A stretch of 64,000 nt of DNA from Dyella thiooxydans (GTDB lineage: Bacteria > Pseudomonadota > Gammaproteobacteria > Xanthomonadales > Rhodanobacteraceae), in the NCBI RefSeq assembly GCF_001641285.1, contig NZ_CP014841.1, positions 1,922,001 through 1,986,000 on the forward strand. The letters are read 5' to 3'. The notes below the pieces were generated by a model. The model was not told where the DNA came from. It worked only from the letters and a program-made list of their open reading frames with translations, and ran no database searches. Positions 44,641-53,187 of the stretch are shown piece after piece. The position numbers and the translations under genes are program-made. Position 1 is the first letter of the stretch. Every line of letters starts with the position of its first letter.

Positions 44641-45527
44641 ATATCCTCGCCCGGTTCCGGCACCTTGGCGCCGGCGTGCTGGTCGCAGTCGCGCTGCTTT
44701 TTCCGGCCGGCGCCCTCGCCCACCCGGCGCTGTGGGTGGTGAGGGATGCCGATACCACGATCTACCTGTTCGGCACGGTGCACCTGCTGCCCGGCAACAC
44801 GCCCTGGCACTACCCGGCCCTGGACCGGGCGCTTGCCAGCAGCGACACCCTGGTGGTGGAGATCACCGACGACAGTCCGGCCAACATCACCGCCCTGGTG
44901 CTGCGGCTGGGCATGGATCCCGCGCATCCGCTGTCCTCGCTGCTGTCGACCGGCGACTATCACCGGCTGGAGCGCGCCGCCCGGCTGGCCGGCCTGCCCG
45001 GCGTGGGCACGCTCGACGTGATGCGCCCGTGGCTGGCTGCACTGACCATCGCCATGGCCCCGCTGGCCAAGGCCGGGCTGGATCCGCAGCAAGGGGTCGA
45101 CCACCTGCTGCGCGACGAGATGACCAGGGCCGGCAAGCCCGTGCGCGCGCTGGAGACCGCCGAGGAGCAGATCCGTTTCCTCGCCGACATGCCCAGCGCG
45201 CTGCAACTGGACATGCTGCGCCAGACGCTGCGCGAGACCGACTCCTCGAAGCTCGAATTCAAGCAGCTGGTCGAGGCCTGGGAGCGGGGCGACGTCGAGG
45301 CCATCGCGCGACTCGAGAACAGCCTGATGAAGCGCGAGACCCCGGCGCTCTACCAACGCCTGCTGGTGACGCGCAACGCGACCTGGGCAGCGAAGATCAG
45401 GGCGATGCTCGACACGCCCGGCACCGTCTTCATCGCGGTCGGGGCCGCGCATCTGGCCGGGCCGGACAGCGTGCAGGCCCAGCTGCAGAAACTGGGCATC
45501 AACAGCACCCGCGTCCCGGCTCCCTGA
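44637..45527 (+). CDS. TraB/GumN-family exported protein
   Basis: A ~296-residue exported protein of the TraB/GumN family. A signal peptide (about 1-28, VALLFPAGALA) precedes WVVRDADTTIYLFGTVHLLP with the family GTVHLL motif, and the C-terminal end has the paired FIAVGAAHLAGPDSV. The family has a Tiki/EreA-like fold with putative metal-dependent protease activity. The start is a TTG (44637) overlapping the cupin stop; no better start is seen. Function here is unproven; Xanthomonas GumN homologues sit in the gum cluster, which is not present. Confidence 0.85.
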   Translation: MNILARFRHLGAGVLVAVALLFPAGALAHPALWVVRDADTTIYLFGTVHLLPGNTPWHYPALDRALASSDTLVVEITDDSPANITALVLRLGMDPAHPLSSLLSTGDYHRLERAARLAGLPGVGTLDVMRPWLAALTIAMAPLAKAGLDPQQGVDHLLRDEMTRAGKPVRALETAEEQIRFLADMPSALQLDMLRQTLRETDSSKLEFKQLVEAWERGDVEAIARLENSLMKRETPALYQRLLVTRNATWAAKIRAMLDTPGTVFIAVGAAHLAGPDSVQAQLQKLGINSTRVPAP

Positions 45528-45548
45528 CGCCCCCACACGCACCTCGCG

Positions 45549-45616
45549 GTAGGAGCCCGCTCGCGGACGATGCCTTCGATCAGGCGCAGAAGCATCGCCC
45601 GCGAGCGGGCTCCTAC
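45549..45616. repeat. REP pair (GTAGGAGCCCGC type)
   Basis: Two inverted 25-base arms (45549-45573 and 45592-45616), 24 of 25 matching, with an 18-base loop. Both begin GTAGGAGC and contain a GCCCGC-GA-GCGGGC-type internal hairpin. On the minus strand the TAG of the right arm is the stop codon of the amidohydrolase gene. Confidence 0.88.
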
Positions 45617-46404
45617 AACGACGGCGGCGGGGGAAGCAGCCCAGCGCGCTCCGCGGCGCGCACCAGCCAGCCGGCGATGCGCTCGCCCCACGCGCGCTGG
45701 CCGTCCTCGTCGGCGATCAGGTCCTGCCGCACTTCCAGTTCCACGTGCGGCAGGCCGCGCTGCTCGCCATAAGCGGGGATCGCATAGTCCGTCGCGTCGC
45801 TGACCGCATAGGGCTGGTTGTCGCCCACGCACCAGCCGTCGGCCCGCATCACCTCCAGCAGCGGCCGTGCCAGCCGCGCATCGCGCTGGTACAGAACGCC
45901 CAGCTCCCACGCGCGCGCCTGCTCCATGAACACCGGCGTGAAGCTGTGCACGGTGACCAGGATCGTGGGACGGCCCTCGGCGGCCCGCCGGTCCAGCTCC
46001 TCCACCGTGCGCCGGTGGTAAGGCATGAAGATTTCCTCGCGCCGCGCAGCGATCGCCGCGGCGGAAAGATCGCGGTTGCCGGGTACTTCGGTGCGCTCGC
46101 TCGTCGTGACGATCGACCCGGGCGCATCCAGTGGCCGGTTGCAGTCGATCACCAGCCGCGAATAGGTCTGGCAGATCAGCCAGGCATCGAGTGCCTCGGC
46201 CATGGTCCGGGCCAGGCCGGCCGCGCCGATGTCCCAGGCGATGTGGCGATCCCACTCCGTCGCCGGCACACCGAGGTCGCCCAGCGCCCTGGGCACGGCA
46301 CGGCCGGCGTGGTCGCAGGTGAGCAGGAAGGGGGACCTGCCTTGCGGGCAGGACACGGTGTACGGGGCAGGATCGTCGGGACCGAGCAGGCGTGGAGCAG
46401 GCAT
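45613..46404 (-). CDS. N-formylglutamate amidohydrolase-family protein
   Basis: A 263-residue metal-dependent hydrolase of the FGase (HutG-type) family. Visible marks are FLLTCDHAGRAVPRAL near residue 27, HIAWDIGAAGLA, the DCNRPLDAPGSI segment and VTVHSFTPVF, which supply the metal ligands. HutG-type enzymes deformylate N-formylglutamate from histidine breakdown, but this stand-alone group lies without hut genes, so the substrate is uncertain. Its TAG stop is inside the adjoining REP arm. Confidence 0.88.
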   Translation of the reverse strand: MPAPRLLGPDDPAPYTVSCPQGRSPFLLTCDHAGRAVPRALGDLGVPATEWDRHIAWDIGAAGLARTMAEALDAWLICQTYSRLVIDCNRPLDAPGSIVTTSERTEVPGNRDLSAAAIAARREEIFMPYHRRTVEELDRRAAEGRPTILVTVHSFTPVFMEQARAWELGVLYQRDARLARPLLEVMRADGWCVGDNQPYAVSDATDYAIPAYGEQRGLPHVELEVRQDLIADEDGQRAWGERIAGWLVRAAERAGLLPPPPSL

Positions 46405-46592
46405 GGAGGCAGGCAGGCGGGGGATAACGCGAGCACCTTAGCCGCCGGCCAGCGGCCCGGACCAGCTCCCGGCGCAGATTCTGCGACGGCAGCACGGCAC
46501 GCTGCGCCGCGCAAGCTGTCCCGCCCCGGCCCGTTCTGGCACCATCGGCCGGCTGTTCGCGCCCGCGGCGCGCCAACCGATTGATATTGAAA

Positions 46593-48830
46593 ATGAACCT
46601 GCAAGCCAATTTCGAACAGATCCCGCTCAAGGAATACGCCGAGCGCGCCTACCTCGACTATTCCATGTACGTGGTGCTGGACCGCGCCCTGCCTTTCGTC
46701 GGCGACGGCCTGAAGCCGGTGCAGCGGCGCATCGTCTACGCGATGAGCGAACTGGGCCTGGCCGCCTCGGCCAAGCCGAAGAAATCGGCGCGCACCATCG
46801 GCGACGTGATCGGCAAGTTCCACCCTCACGGCGACAGCTCGTGCTACGAGGCGATGGTGCTGATGGCGCAGCCGTTCTCGTACCGCTACCCGCTGGTCGA
46901 CGGCCAGGGCAACTTCGGCTCGCCGGACGACCCGAAGAGCTTCGCGGCGATGCGCTACACCGAGTCCAAGCTCAGCCCGATCGCCGAGGCGCTGCTGGGC
47001 GAGCTCGGCCACGGCACGGTTGACTGGGTGCCGAACTTCGACGGCACCATGGACGAGCCGAGCTGGCTGCCGGCGCGCGTGCCGCACGTGCTGCTGAACG
47101 GCTCGATGGGCATCGCCGTGGGCATGGCCACCGACATCCCGCCGCACAACCTGCGCGAGGTGGTCACCGCCTGCATCCGCCTGCTGGACGAGCCGGACGC
47201 CACCGTGGCCGACCTGTGCGAGCACGTGCTCGGCCCGGACTACCCGACCGAGGCGGAGATCATCACCCCGCGCAAGGAACTGCTGGCGATCTACACCACC
47301 GGCAACGGCTCGCTGCGCGCCCGCGCGGTGTACCGGGTGGAGGACGGCAACGTGGTGATCACCGCGCTGCCGCACCAGGTCAGCCCGTCGAAGATCCTCG
47401 AGCAGATCGCCGCGCAGATGCGCGCCAAGAAGCTGCCGATGATCGAGGATCTGCGCGACGAGTCCGACCACGAGAACCCGATCCGCCTGGTCGTCGTGCC
47501 GCGCTCCAACCGCGTCGACGTCGAGGAGATGATGCAGCACCTCTTCGCCACCACCGACCTGGAGAAGAGCTTCCGCGTCAACCTCAACATGATCGGCCTG
47601 GACGGCCGGCCGCAGGTGAAGGACCTCAGGCGCATCCTCAGCGAGTGGCTGCAGTTCCGCACCGACACGGTCACCCGCCGCCTGCAGCACCGCCTCGCCA
47701 AGGTCGAGCGTCGTCTGCACCTCTTGGAAGGCCTGCGCATCGCCTACCTCAACCTGGACGAGGTGATCCGCATCATCCGCACCGAGGAGGAACCCAAGCC
47801 GGTGCTGATGGCGCGCTTCGGCCTGTCCGAGGAACAGACCGACTACATCCTGGAGACCCGCCTGCGCCAGCTGGCCCGCCTCGAGGAGATGAAGATCAAC
47901 GGCGAGCGCGATCAGCTCGAAGAGGAGCGCGCGCGCATCAACGTGCTGCTGAAGTCGCCAACGAAGCTGAAGGGCCTGATCAAGCAGGAGCTCAACGCCG
48001 ACGCCGCCAGGTACGTCGACGACCGCCGCTCGCCGCTGGTGCAGCGCGAGGTGGCGCAGGCGCTGGACGAGAGCGCGCTGGTGGCCAGCGAGCCGGTCAC
48101 CGTGGTGCTCAGCCAGAAGGGCTGGATCCGCGCCGCCAAGGGCCACGACGTCGACGCCGAAGGCCTCAACTACCGTGACGGCGACGGTCTGCTCGCCGCG
48201 GTGAAGGCGCGCACCACCCAGCAGGTGGCGGTGATCGACTCCACCGGCCGCAGCTACTCCACCGCGGCGCACACCCTGCCCTCGGCGCGCGGCAACGGCG
48301 AACCGCTGACCGGCCGCTTCACGCCGCCGGCCGGCGCCAGCTTCGACGCGCTGGCCGCGGGCGACAACGACACGCGGCTGATCCTCGCCACCGACTTCGG
48401 CTACGGCTTCGTCACCCGCTTCGAGGCGCTGACCGGCCGCAACAAGGCCGGCAAGCAGCTGCTCACCCTGGCCGACGGCGCCAAGGTGCTCACGCCGGTC
48501 ATCACCGCCGATCCGGCGCGCGATCGCATCGTGGTGGTCACCGGCGAGGGCCACCTGCTGATGTTCTCGGTGGCCGAGCTGCCCGAGCTGGACAAGGGCA
48601 AGGGCAACAAGCTGATCGACATCCCCAAGAAGCAGATGGCGGACGGCGAGCGCGTGGTCGGCGTGGCGGTGGTCGCCGAGGGCAAGGGCGAGGTCACCCT
48701 GTACGCCGGCCAGCGCAAGCTCACCCTGAAGTGGGCCGACCTGGTCGAGTACGGCGGTAACCGCGCCACCCGCGGCGGCGTGCTGCCGCGCGGCCTGCGC
48801 CGGGTGGAGCGGATCGAGACCACCGGCTGA
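46593..48830 (+). CDS. parC: DNA topoisomerase IV subunit A
   Basis: A 745-residue ParC, which with ParE decatenates chromosomes. The DNA-cleaving Tyr122 is in [10 protein letters not shown]. The quinolone-resistance region is [11 protein letters not shown] with Ser82 and Glu86 (E. coli Ser80 and Glu84), i.e. the unmodified, sensitive-type residues. The breakage-reunion domain, tower and C-terminal beta-pinwheel (about 500-740) are all present. ATG at 46593 is used; upstream TTG codons in frame are unlikely. A block of REP and tandem repeats begins 28 bases after the stop. Confidence 0.97.
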   Translation: MNLQANFEQIPLKEYAERAYLDYSMYVVLDRALPFVGDGLKPVQRRIVYAMSELGLAASAKPKKSARTIGDVIGKFHPHGDSSCYEAMVLMAQPFSYRYPLVDGQGNFGSPDDPKSFAAMRYTESKLSPIAEALLGELGHGTVDWVPNFDGTMDEPSWLPARVPHVLLNGSMGIAVGMATDIPPHNLREVVTACIRLLDEPDATVADLCEHVLGPDYPTEAEIITPRKELLAIYTTGNGSLRARAVYRVEDGNVVITALPHQVSPSKILEQIAAQMRAKKLPMIEDLRDESDHENPIRLVVVPRSNRVDVEEMMQHLFATTDLEKSFRVNLNMIGLDGRPQVKDLRRILSEWLQFRTDTVTRRLQHRLAKVERRLHLLEGLRIAYLNLDEVIRIIRTEEEPKPVLMARFGLSEEQTDYILETRLRQLARLEEMKINGERDQLEEERARINVLLKSPTKLKGLIKQELNADAARYVDDRRSPLVQREVAQALDESALVASEPVTVVLSQKGWIRAAKGHDVDAEGLNYRDGDGLLAAVKARTTQQVAVIDSTGRSYSTAAHTLPSARGNGEPLTGRFTPPAGASFDALAAGDNDTRLILATDFGYGFVTRFEALTGRNKAGKQLLTLADGAKVLTPVITADPARDRIVVVTGEGHLLMFSVAELPELDKGKGNKLIDIPKKQMADGERVVGVAVVAEGKGEVTLYAGQRKLTLKWADLVEYGGNRATRGGVLPRGLRRVERIETTG

Positions 48831-48857
48831 GCACCCCGGCACCGCACCGCCGACCCG

Positions 48858-49003
48858 GTAGGAGCCCGCTCGCCGGCGATGCTCCTGCTCCTGATCCATA
48901 TCGAAGCGGAACAGCATCGCCCGCAAGCGGGCTCCTACAAGATGCTCTCGCTCCCGATCCACATCGAAGCCGAAGAGCATCGCCCGCGAGCGGGCTCCTA
49001 CAA
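48858..49003. repeat. Three-armed REP cluster with 63-base tandem duplication
   Basis: One forward arm (48858-48882, starting GTAGGAGCCCGC) is followed by two inverted arms (48914-48938, 48977-49001). The inverted arms are parts of two adjacent 63-base units (48878-48940 and 48941-49003) that differ at about 7 positions. This looks like a REP doublet of the 45549 type whose right half has been duplicated. Confidence 0.85.
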
Positions 49004-49006
49004 GGC

Positions 49007-49094
49007 GATGCGCGGCTCGATCCCGGTGTTGTGGTCGATGCGCGGTTCGACCGCGGTGTGGAGGCGATGTACGGTTCGACCGCGGTGTTGCGAC
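49007..49094. repeat. Three tandem 29-30 base direct repeats
   Basis: Units at 49007-49036, 49037-49065 and 49066-49094 each follow GATG(C/T)(G/A)CGG(C/T)TCGA then CC-GGTGT. They directly abut the REP cluster, without spacers, and contain no obvious open frame. Confidence 0.75.
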
Positions 49095-49186
49095 GGCAGG
49101 AACTTCCCGCCGTCGCGGCACCCAAAGCATGGCTGTGCACGTACCGCGTCCCCGCGCGTTGACACAGCCCTACCCGCGGAGCGCAC

Positions 49187-49624
49187 ATGACCATCCATCG
49201 ACCCCTCGGCCTGCTCCTTGCCAGCGCACTCGCAAGCTCTGCCGCGGCACAGAGTGCAAGCCAGCCACTCAACCTCAAGCTCCCTCCGGGCGCCGTTCCG
49301 GCCGCCAGCAGCAGCGCCGCCAGGCCCGCCAGCGCCAGCACGGCACCGGGCGTCTACTACGGCGACACCAGCGGTACCACCGACGCCAGCCTCGCCGCCA
49401 ATGCCCCGGCCGATACCTGCGACGACGCCACCTACAACCAGCCCCAGGTGCACGGCAGCGTGGGCATGGGCGTGGTGGCGGGCAACCACCTCAGCGGCAA
49501 CTACCAGACCGGTACGGTGAGCGTCACCAAGGCGTTCGGCGACTGCGACCATCCGACCGGCGGCATGAGCTTCACGATCAGCGGCGGCCAGGGTCACTTC
49601 AACGACCACCGTTTCGGTCACTGA
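49187..49624 (+). CDS. Hypothetical exported protein
   Basis: A 145-residue protein, not recognised. It has a signal peptide (about 1-21, LLLASALASSAAAQ), a low-complexity Ala/Ser/Pro region (about 35-55), then a small domain with two cysteines (C-80 in ADTCDDATY and one in FGDCDHPTGG) that could form a disulfide. The C-terminal part is Gly/His-rich (GGQGHFNDHRFGH). Relatives are probably lineage-specific. It follows the repeat-rich gap downstream of parC. Confidence 0.65.
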   Translation: MTIHRPLGLLLASALASSAAAQSASQPLNLKLPPGAVPAASSSAARPASASTAPGVYYGDTSGTTDASLAANAPADTCDDATYNQPQVHGSVGMGVVAGNHLSGNYQTGTVSVTKAFGDCDHPTGGMSFTISGGQGHFNDHRFGH

Positions 49625-49660
49625 GGCCGCGGCCGCGCGGCTCGCGACCGGCCAGAAGCC

Positions 49661-50437
49661 TCAGGCCGACCGCACCCCGCGCCGTCGGCGCAGTTCCGAG
49701 CGGCCGACGAAGAAGCCCGCCAGCAGCACCATCAGGGCCATCCCGTACCAGGTGATCAGGTAGCTGAGGTGGTTGTTGGGAAAGTGGATGACGGTCAGCC
49801 CGCCCGTGGGCGCATGGGCCACCCCGGCCTCGGAGGCCGCATCCTCGTCCACGAAGTACGGCGCCACATCCTTCAGCCCACGGCGGGCTGCGATGGCGGC
49901 CACATCGCGGGTGTACCAGTCGTCCTTCGCCGGGTCGTTGTGGCGCAGGAAGCCCGGCGGCTCGCTGATCCGCAGCAGACCTGTCACGGTCACCGCGCCG
50001 GTGGCGCCGGGCGCGCAGGTGCCGCGGCGGCCGCACCATTCCGGCGTCACGAAGCCGCGGTTGACCAGCACCAGCGAGCCATCGTCGCGACGCAGCGGCG
50101 TCACCACCCAGAGGCCGCTGCCCGCGGCCGTCGCCGCCCATACGTAGGTCGAACGGTCGTACAGGAAGCTGCCGTGCAGCCTCACGTGCCGGTATTCGTC
50201 GCTCGCGGCAGTAACACCCGGCCACTGCGCCGGGCCGGGCGCGTCCACCGGCGGCGCATGCGCGCGGGCGTCGACGTGGGCGATCAGCGCCCGCTTCCAC
50301 GCCAGCCGATGCACCTGCCAGGTACCGAGCGCGATGAAGCCGGCGAACAGCACCACGCCGAGCAGGGTCAGCATGGCGAGGGCCAGCGGGCCGCGCGGCG
50401 GTTCGGTCACCACGGTGGAGGGATGCGTGTCGCTCAT
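49661..50437 (-). CDS. SURF1-family cytochrome oxidase assembly protein
   Basis: A 258-residue protein with the SURF1 two-helix layout: an N-terminal helix (about 20-40, MLTLLGVVLFAGFIALGTWQVHRLAWK) and a C-terminal helix (about 225-245) around a large periplasmic domain. Conserved features are GTWQVHRLAWKRALI, VRLHGSF, VNRGFVTP and the C-terminal NNHLSYLITWYGMAL. SURF1 helps insert heme a into cytochrome oxidase. It is transcribed separately from the SCO/PCuAC/CtaG cluster at 23-25 kb, with two small unknown genes upstream. Confidence 0.92.
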   Translation of the reverse strand: MSDTHPSTVVTEPPRGPLALAMLTLLGVVLFAGFIALGTWQVHRLAWKRALIAHVDARAHAPPVDAPGPAQWPGVTAASDEYRHVRLHGSFLYDRSTYVWAATAAGSGLWVVTPLRRDDGSLVLVNRGFVTPEWCGRRGTCAPGATGAVTVTGLLRISEPPGFLRHNDPAKDDWYTRDVAAIAARRGLKDVAPYFVDEDAASEAGVAHAPTGGLTVIHFPNNHLSYLITWYGMALMVLLAGFFVGRSELRRRRGVRSA

Positions 50438-50510
50438 GCGGCTTCGGTCAGTGCGGGAGTGCGGATTCTAGTTCCCTGCCGGCATGCCGCGACCCGGCAC
50501 ATCGACGCAC

Positions 50511-50855
50511 TCAGAAAATGCGGAACGCCAGGGCCAGCCAGGCCAGCCCCGTCGCCATGGCGACTTGTACCGCCACCGCCAACCAGAACAGGGCCGGCCA
50601 CGGCTCGCGCCGCCGGGCCTGCAGCAGAAGCAGGGCCGTCCAGCCCAGCAGCAGGGCGAACAGCAGCAAACCGGTGACGCGGGTGTGCGGTGCCGGCCCT
50701 AGCAGGTAGCCGACGGTCACCAGGACGAGGGCGATCGGCACGGGCAGCTGACACAGGCTGGCTGCCCGGCGTTGGCCACGCAGCCACAGCACGAGGGAAG
50801 CGAGGGCCGCCACCACCGCCGCGACCGCGAGTCCCAACGGCACCCATTCGATCAT
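50511..50855 (-). CDS. Hypothetical four-helix membrane protein
   Basis: A 114-residue protein with four hydrophobic helices (about 5-25, 36-55, 62-80, 88-110), not recognised. ATG at 50855 gives the compact N-terminus MIEWVPLGLAVAAVVAAL. It lies between SURF1 and a small exported protein on the same strand and could share their transcript. No conserved functional residues are evident. Confidence 0.6.
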   Translation of the reverse strand: MIEWVPLGLAVAAVVAALASLVLWLRGQRRAASLCQLPVPIALVLVTVGYLLGPAPHTRVTGLLLFALLLGWTALLLLQARRREPWPALFWLAVAVQVAMATGLAWLALAFRIF

Positions 50856-50895
50856 CGCCCGCACCTCCCGAACCCGACCGCGCCCATCGCGCGAC

Positions 50896-51282
50896 TCAGC
50901 GCAACAGCACGCCCGTACCGACCTTGCGGCCACCCTGTAACACCGTGAACGCCAACGCGTCTTCACGCACCTTCAGTGCCTCGAAGCAGTCGATGCCCAC
51001 CGTCCGCGTGGTACCGGGCTCGAGTCCCGTATCGCCCAGGTCGAACCGGCAAGTCACCTCTGCGGTCCCCGGACGGAACGCCAGCTGCGGCGCGTAGCCG
51101 GTGAAGATCGCCGTCTCGCGGCCGACCTCGCCCTGCTTCGGCAGCAGGGTCACCGTGGCGCGCAGCGGCGCATCGGCAGGAAAGCTCAGCCAGCGTGGTG
51201 CTGCGGCGTCACCGGCGACAGCGGTCGCGCAGACGGCACCGGACAGAACCAGGCCGATGAGTCGGGTCGAGCATCGATCCAT
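50896..51282 (-). CDS. Hypothetical small exported protein
   Basis: A 128-residue protein with a signal peptide (about 1-24, LIGLVLSGAVCATAVAG) and an immunoglobulin-like or beta-sandwich-looking mature part of ~100 residues containing two cysteines (VTCRFDLGD, GIDCFEALKV) that may pair. Not recognised. ATG at 51282 has AAAGGGG upstream. It begins a run of same-strand genes toward SURF1. Confidence 0.6.
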   Translation of the reverse strand: MDRCSTRLIGLVLSGAVCATAVAGDAAAPRWLSFPADAPLRATVTLLPKQGEVGRETAIFTGYAPQLAFRPGTAEVTCRFDLGDTGLEPGTTRTVGIDCFEALKVREDALAFTVLQGGRKVGTGVLLR

Positions 51283-51385
51283 GAGCCGTTTTCCCCTTTC
51301 AATTGGACGCAGGCCACCATGGCCCACGGGCACGGGGATCGTCCGCGCTCTCTCGCGAGGGGTCAAACGGGCCGGGTTCGCCGGT

Positions 51386-51787
51386 TCAGAGACGCGACAG
51401 GATGTGCTCGCGACTCAGCCGGGCGATCGGCACAGCGCCCGGGTCCGCCGGATCGACCCAGCACAGCGCCTCGATCTCGGCGCACGCGGCGGGAGCACCC
51501 CGCACCGCCACCGCGTAGACCTCGCCCTCGACCACGTATCCGGGCTCGTTCGCCGCCGGCGCACTGGCGCGCCACAGGTGACGTACGGAATCGGCCACCA
51601 GCGCCACGCCCAGTTCCTCGCGCAGCTCGCGCGCCAGCGTGGCGACATCGTCGGCGTCGCCCGGGTCGCGCTTGCCGCCGGGTTGCTGGAACACCGTGGC
51701 ACCGCGCTTGCGCACCAGCAGCACGCGCCCCGTCTCGTCGCGGATCACCGCCACGACGATGCGGATCGGCTTCGGCACCCCGCTCAC
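51386..51787 (-). CDS. Nudix hydrolase with atypical Nudix box
   Basis: A 133-residue Nudix-fold protein. The Nudix region reads FQQPGGKRDPGDADD then VATLARELREELGV. Compared with GX5EX7REUXEEXGU, the first Glu is Asp and there is one extra residue before the RELREEL helix; the metal-binding REL-EEL glutamates are intact. Hydrolase activity is likely but the substrate is unknown. The GTG start at 51787 overlaps the stop of the upstream Nudix gene (GTGA), so two Nudix enzymes are translationally coupled. Confidence 0.82.
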   Translation of the reverse strand: MSGVPKPIRIVVAVIRDETGRVLLVRKRGATVFQQPGGKRDPGDADDVATLARELREELGVALVADSVRHLWRASAPAANEPGYVVEGEVYAVAVRGAPAACAEIEALCWVDPADPGAVPIARLSREHILSRL

Positions 51788-52272
51788 AGCCGGCTGTACG
51801 ACCAGGACTGCATGCGCCCGCCCTTGTACGGCATCACGCCATGGAACGGTCGCGGGTCCTCGTCGAACACCAGCGGCAGGAAGTGGCGGTCGCCCTCCCA
51901 CATCGGCAGCTCCATCAGCCGCTCGCGCTCGACCCATTCCAGCGTGCCTTCCGGATTGGTCTCCAGCGGCGTGCCGGTGTAGCCGTCGATGATGAAGATG
52001 AAGCCCAGCCAGTCCTCGCCCTGCTTGCCGAAGCCGGGCCAGTTGAGCGTGCCGCGCAGGTGCATCGAGGTGCACTCGATGCCGGCCTCCTCGTGGATCT
52101 CGCGGCGCATGCAGGCGGCGATGTCCTCGCCCGGTTCCATCTTGCCGCCCAGGCCGTTGTACTTGCCCAGGTGCTGGTCATCGGGGCGGGCGTTGCGGTG
52201 GATCATCAGCACGCGCCGGCGATCCGGCGAGAGCACGTATCCGAGCGTGGCGACGATGGGGCAGTAAGGCAT
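51784..52272 (-). CDS. Nudix hydrolase (MutT/8-oxo-dGTPase-like)
   Basis: A 162-residue Nudix protein with a canonical box GGKMEPGEDIAACMRREI then HEEAGI (about 43-65). The start MPYCPIVATLGYVLSPDRRRVLMIHRN and the C-terminal HGVMPYKGGRMQSW resemble the Firmicute/proteobacterial 8-oxo-dGTP diphosphatase group that cleans the nucleotide pool; substrate assignment is by resemblance only. It is divergent from the phosphodiester glycosidase-like gene, with 105 bases between starts. Confidence 0.88.
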   Translation of the reverse strand: MPYCPIVATLGYVLSPDRRRVLMIHRNARPDDQHLGKYNGLGGKMEPGEDIAACMRREIHEEAGIECTSMHLRGTLNWPGFGKQGEDWLGFIFIIDGYTGTPLETNPEGTLEWVERERLMELPMWEGDRHFLPLVFDEDPRPFHGVMPYKGGRMQSWSYSRL

Positions 52273-52377
52273 GGCGCGGCCGGCAAAAAGCGCAGTGTAA
52301 CGTCCCTGCGCAGCCCGGCTGAACCGCTCCGCCGGCGATGCTTGCGCCGCGGGCCACGGGCCGGCGACCATCGACGG

Positions 52378-53187
52378 ATGCTGCGCCTGTTTTCCTCCCT
52401 GCCCCGTTCCCGCCGCTGGCCCGCCCTGCTCGGCGCTGCCGCGCTGCTGCCGCTGCTGGCCGCCTGCACGTCCCGCGCCCGCGCCGTGGACAGCAGCGAG
52501 CGCGAGTTCGAGGGCCAGCGCTTCCACGTGGTGACCATCGACCTCACCCGCCAGACGCTCTCGCTGCACTGGCGCGACCCGGACAGCGGCATCGCCTACG
52601 GCAGCATCGGCAACCTGCAGCAATGGGGCGAGCAACACGGCCGGCATCTGCTGTTCGCCGCCAACGCGGGCATCTACGACCGGAAGAATGCACCGCTCGG
52701 GCTGTTCGTCGAGGACGGCCGCACCCTGGTACCGCTGAACCTGGCACACGGCAACCCGGCCGCCGGCAACTTCTCGCTGCGCCCCAACGGCGTGTTCGCG
52801 GTGTATCCGGACGGCCACGCCGCCGTGCGCACCAGCGAGGCGTTCAAGGCGGACGGCAAGCCGGTGACGCTGGCCACCCAGTCGGGCCCGATGCTGGTGA
52901 TCGACGGCCAGCTCAACCCGCAGTTCGAGGACGAGTCGGCGAGCGTAAAGTGGCGCAGCGGTGTGTGCGCGGCCACGCCGCGCAAGGTGGTGTTCGCGGT
53001 CAGCGAGACCCCGGTGAACTTCCACACCTTCGCGCGCCTGTTCCGCGACGGCCTGGGCTGCCGCGACGCGCTCTACCTGGACGGCACCATCTCGCAGATG
53101 TACGTGGACGGCGAAGGCTACAGCGGCGCGCCGGCCTTCATGCTCAAGCCCTACGCGGGCATCTTCGCGGTATTCGACAAACCATGA
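52378..53187 (+). CDS. Phosphodiester glycosidase (NAGPA/DUF2233) lipoprotein
   Basis: A 269-residue protein. A lipoprotein signal (about 1-28, LLPLLAAC) suggests attachment in the periplasm. The mature part matches the NAGPA/DUF2233 fold: LLFAANAGIYDRKNAPLGLFVEDGR, FSLRPNGVFAV, ATQSGPMLVIDGQLNP and the C-terminal CRDALYLDGTISQMY. The family cleaves GlcNAc-phosphodiester-type bonds; the bacterial substrate is unknown. The TGA stop overlaps the ATG of the penicillin-acylase-family gene by 4 bases. Confidence 0.86.
   Translation: MLRLFSSLPRSRRWPALLGAAALLPLLAACTSRARAVDSSEREFEGQRFHVVTIDLTRQTLSLHWRDPDSGIAYGSIGNLQQWGEQHGRHLLFAANAGIYDRKNAPLGLFVEDGRTLVPLNLAHGNPAAGNFSLRPNGVFAVYPDGHAAVRTSEAFKADGKPVTLATQSGPMLVIDGQLNPQFEDESASVKWRSGVCAATPRKVVFAVSETPVNFHTFARLFRDGLGCRDALYLDGTISQMYVDGEGYSGAPAFMLKPYAGIFAVFDKP

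Larger units (their letters stand above)
48831..49186. other. 356-base gap after parC filled with repeats
   Basis: No gene is seen. The gap holds a REP element with three arms, two of which sit in a 63-base tandem duplication, and three direct 29-30 base repeats (listed separately). No clear promoter for the following 145-residue gene was identified. Confidence 0.6.

Noticed and set aside
49007-49094. Possible CRISPR array (three ~29-base repeats)
   Set aside because: The repeats abut directly with no unique spacers, there are only three, and no cas genes are in the window.
46176-49130. Long minus-strand open frame antisense to parC
   Set aside because: It overlaps the unmistakable parC and runs into the REP repeats; no domain is recognisable.
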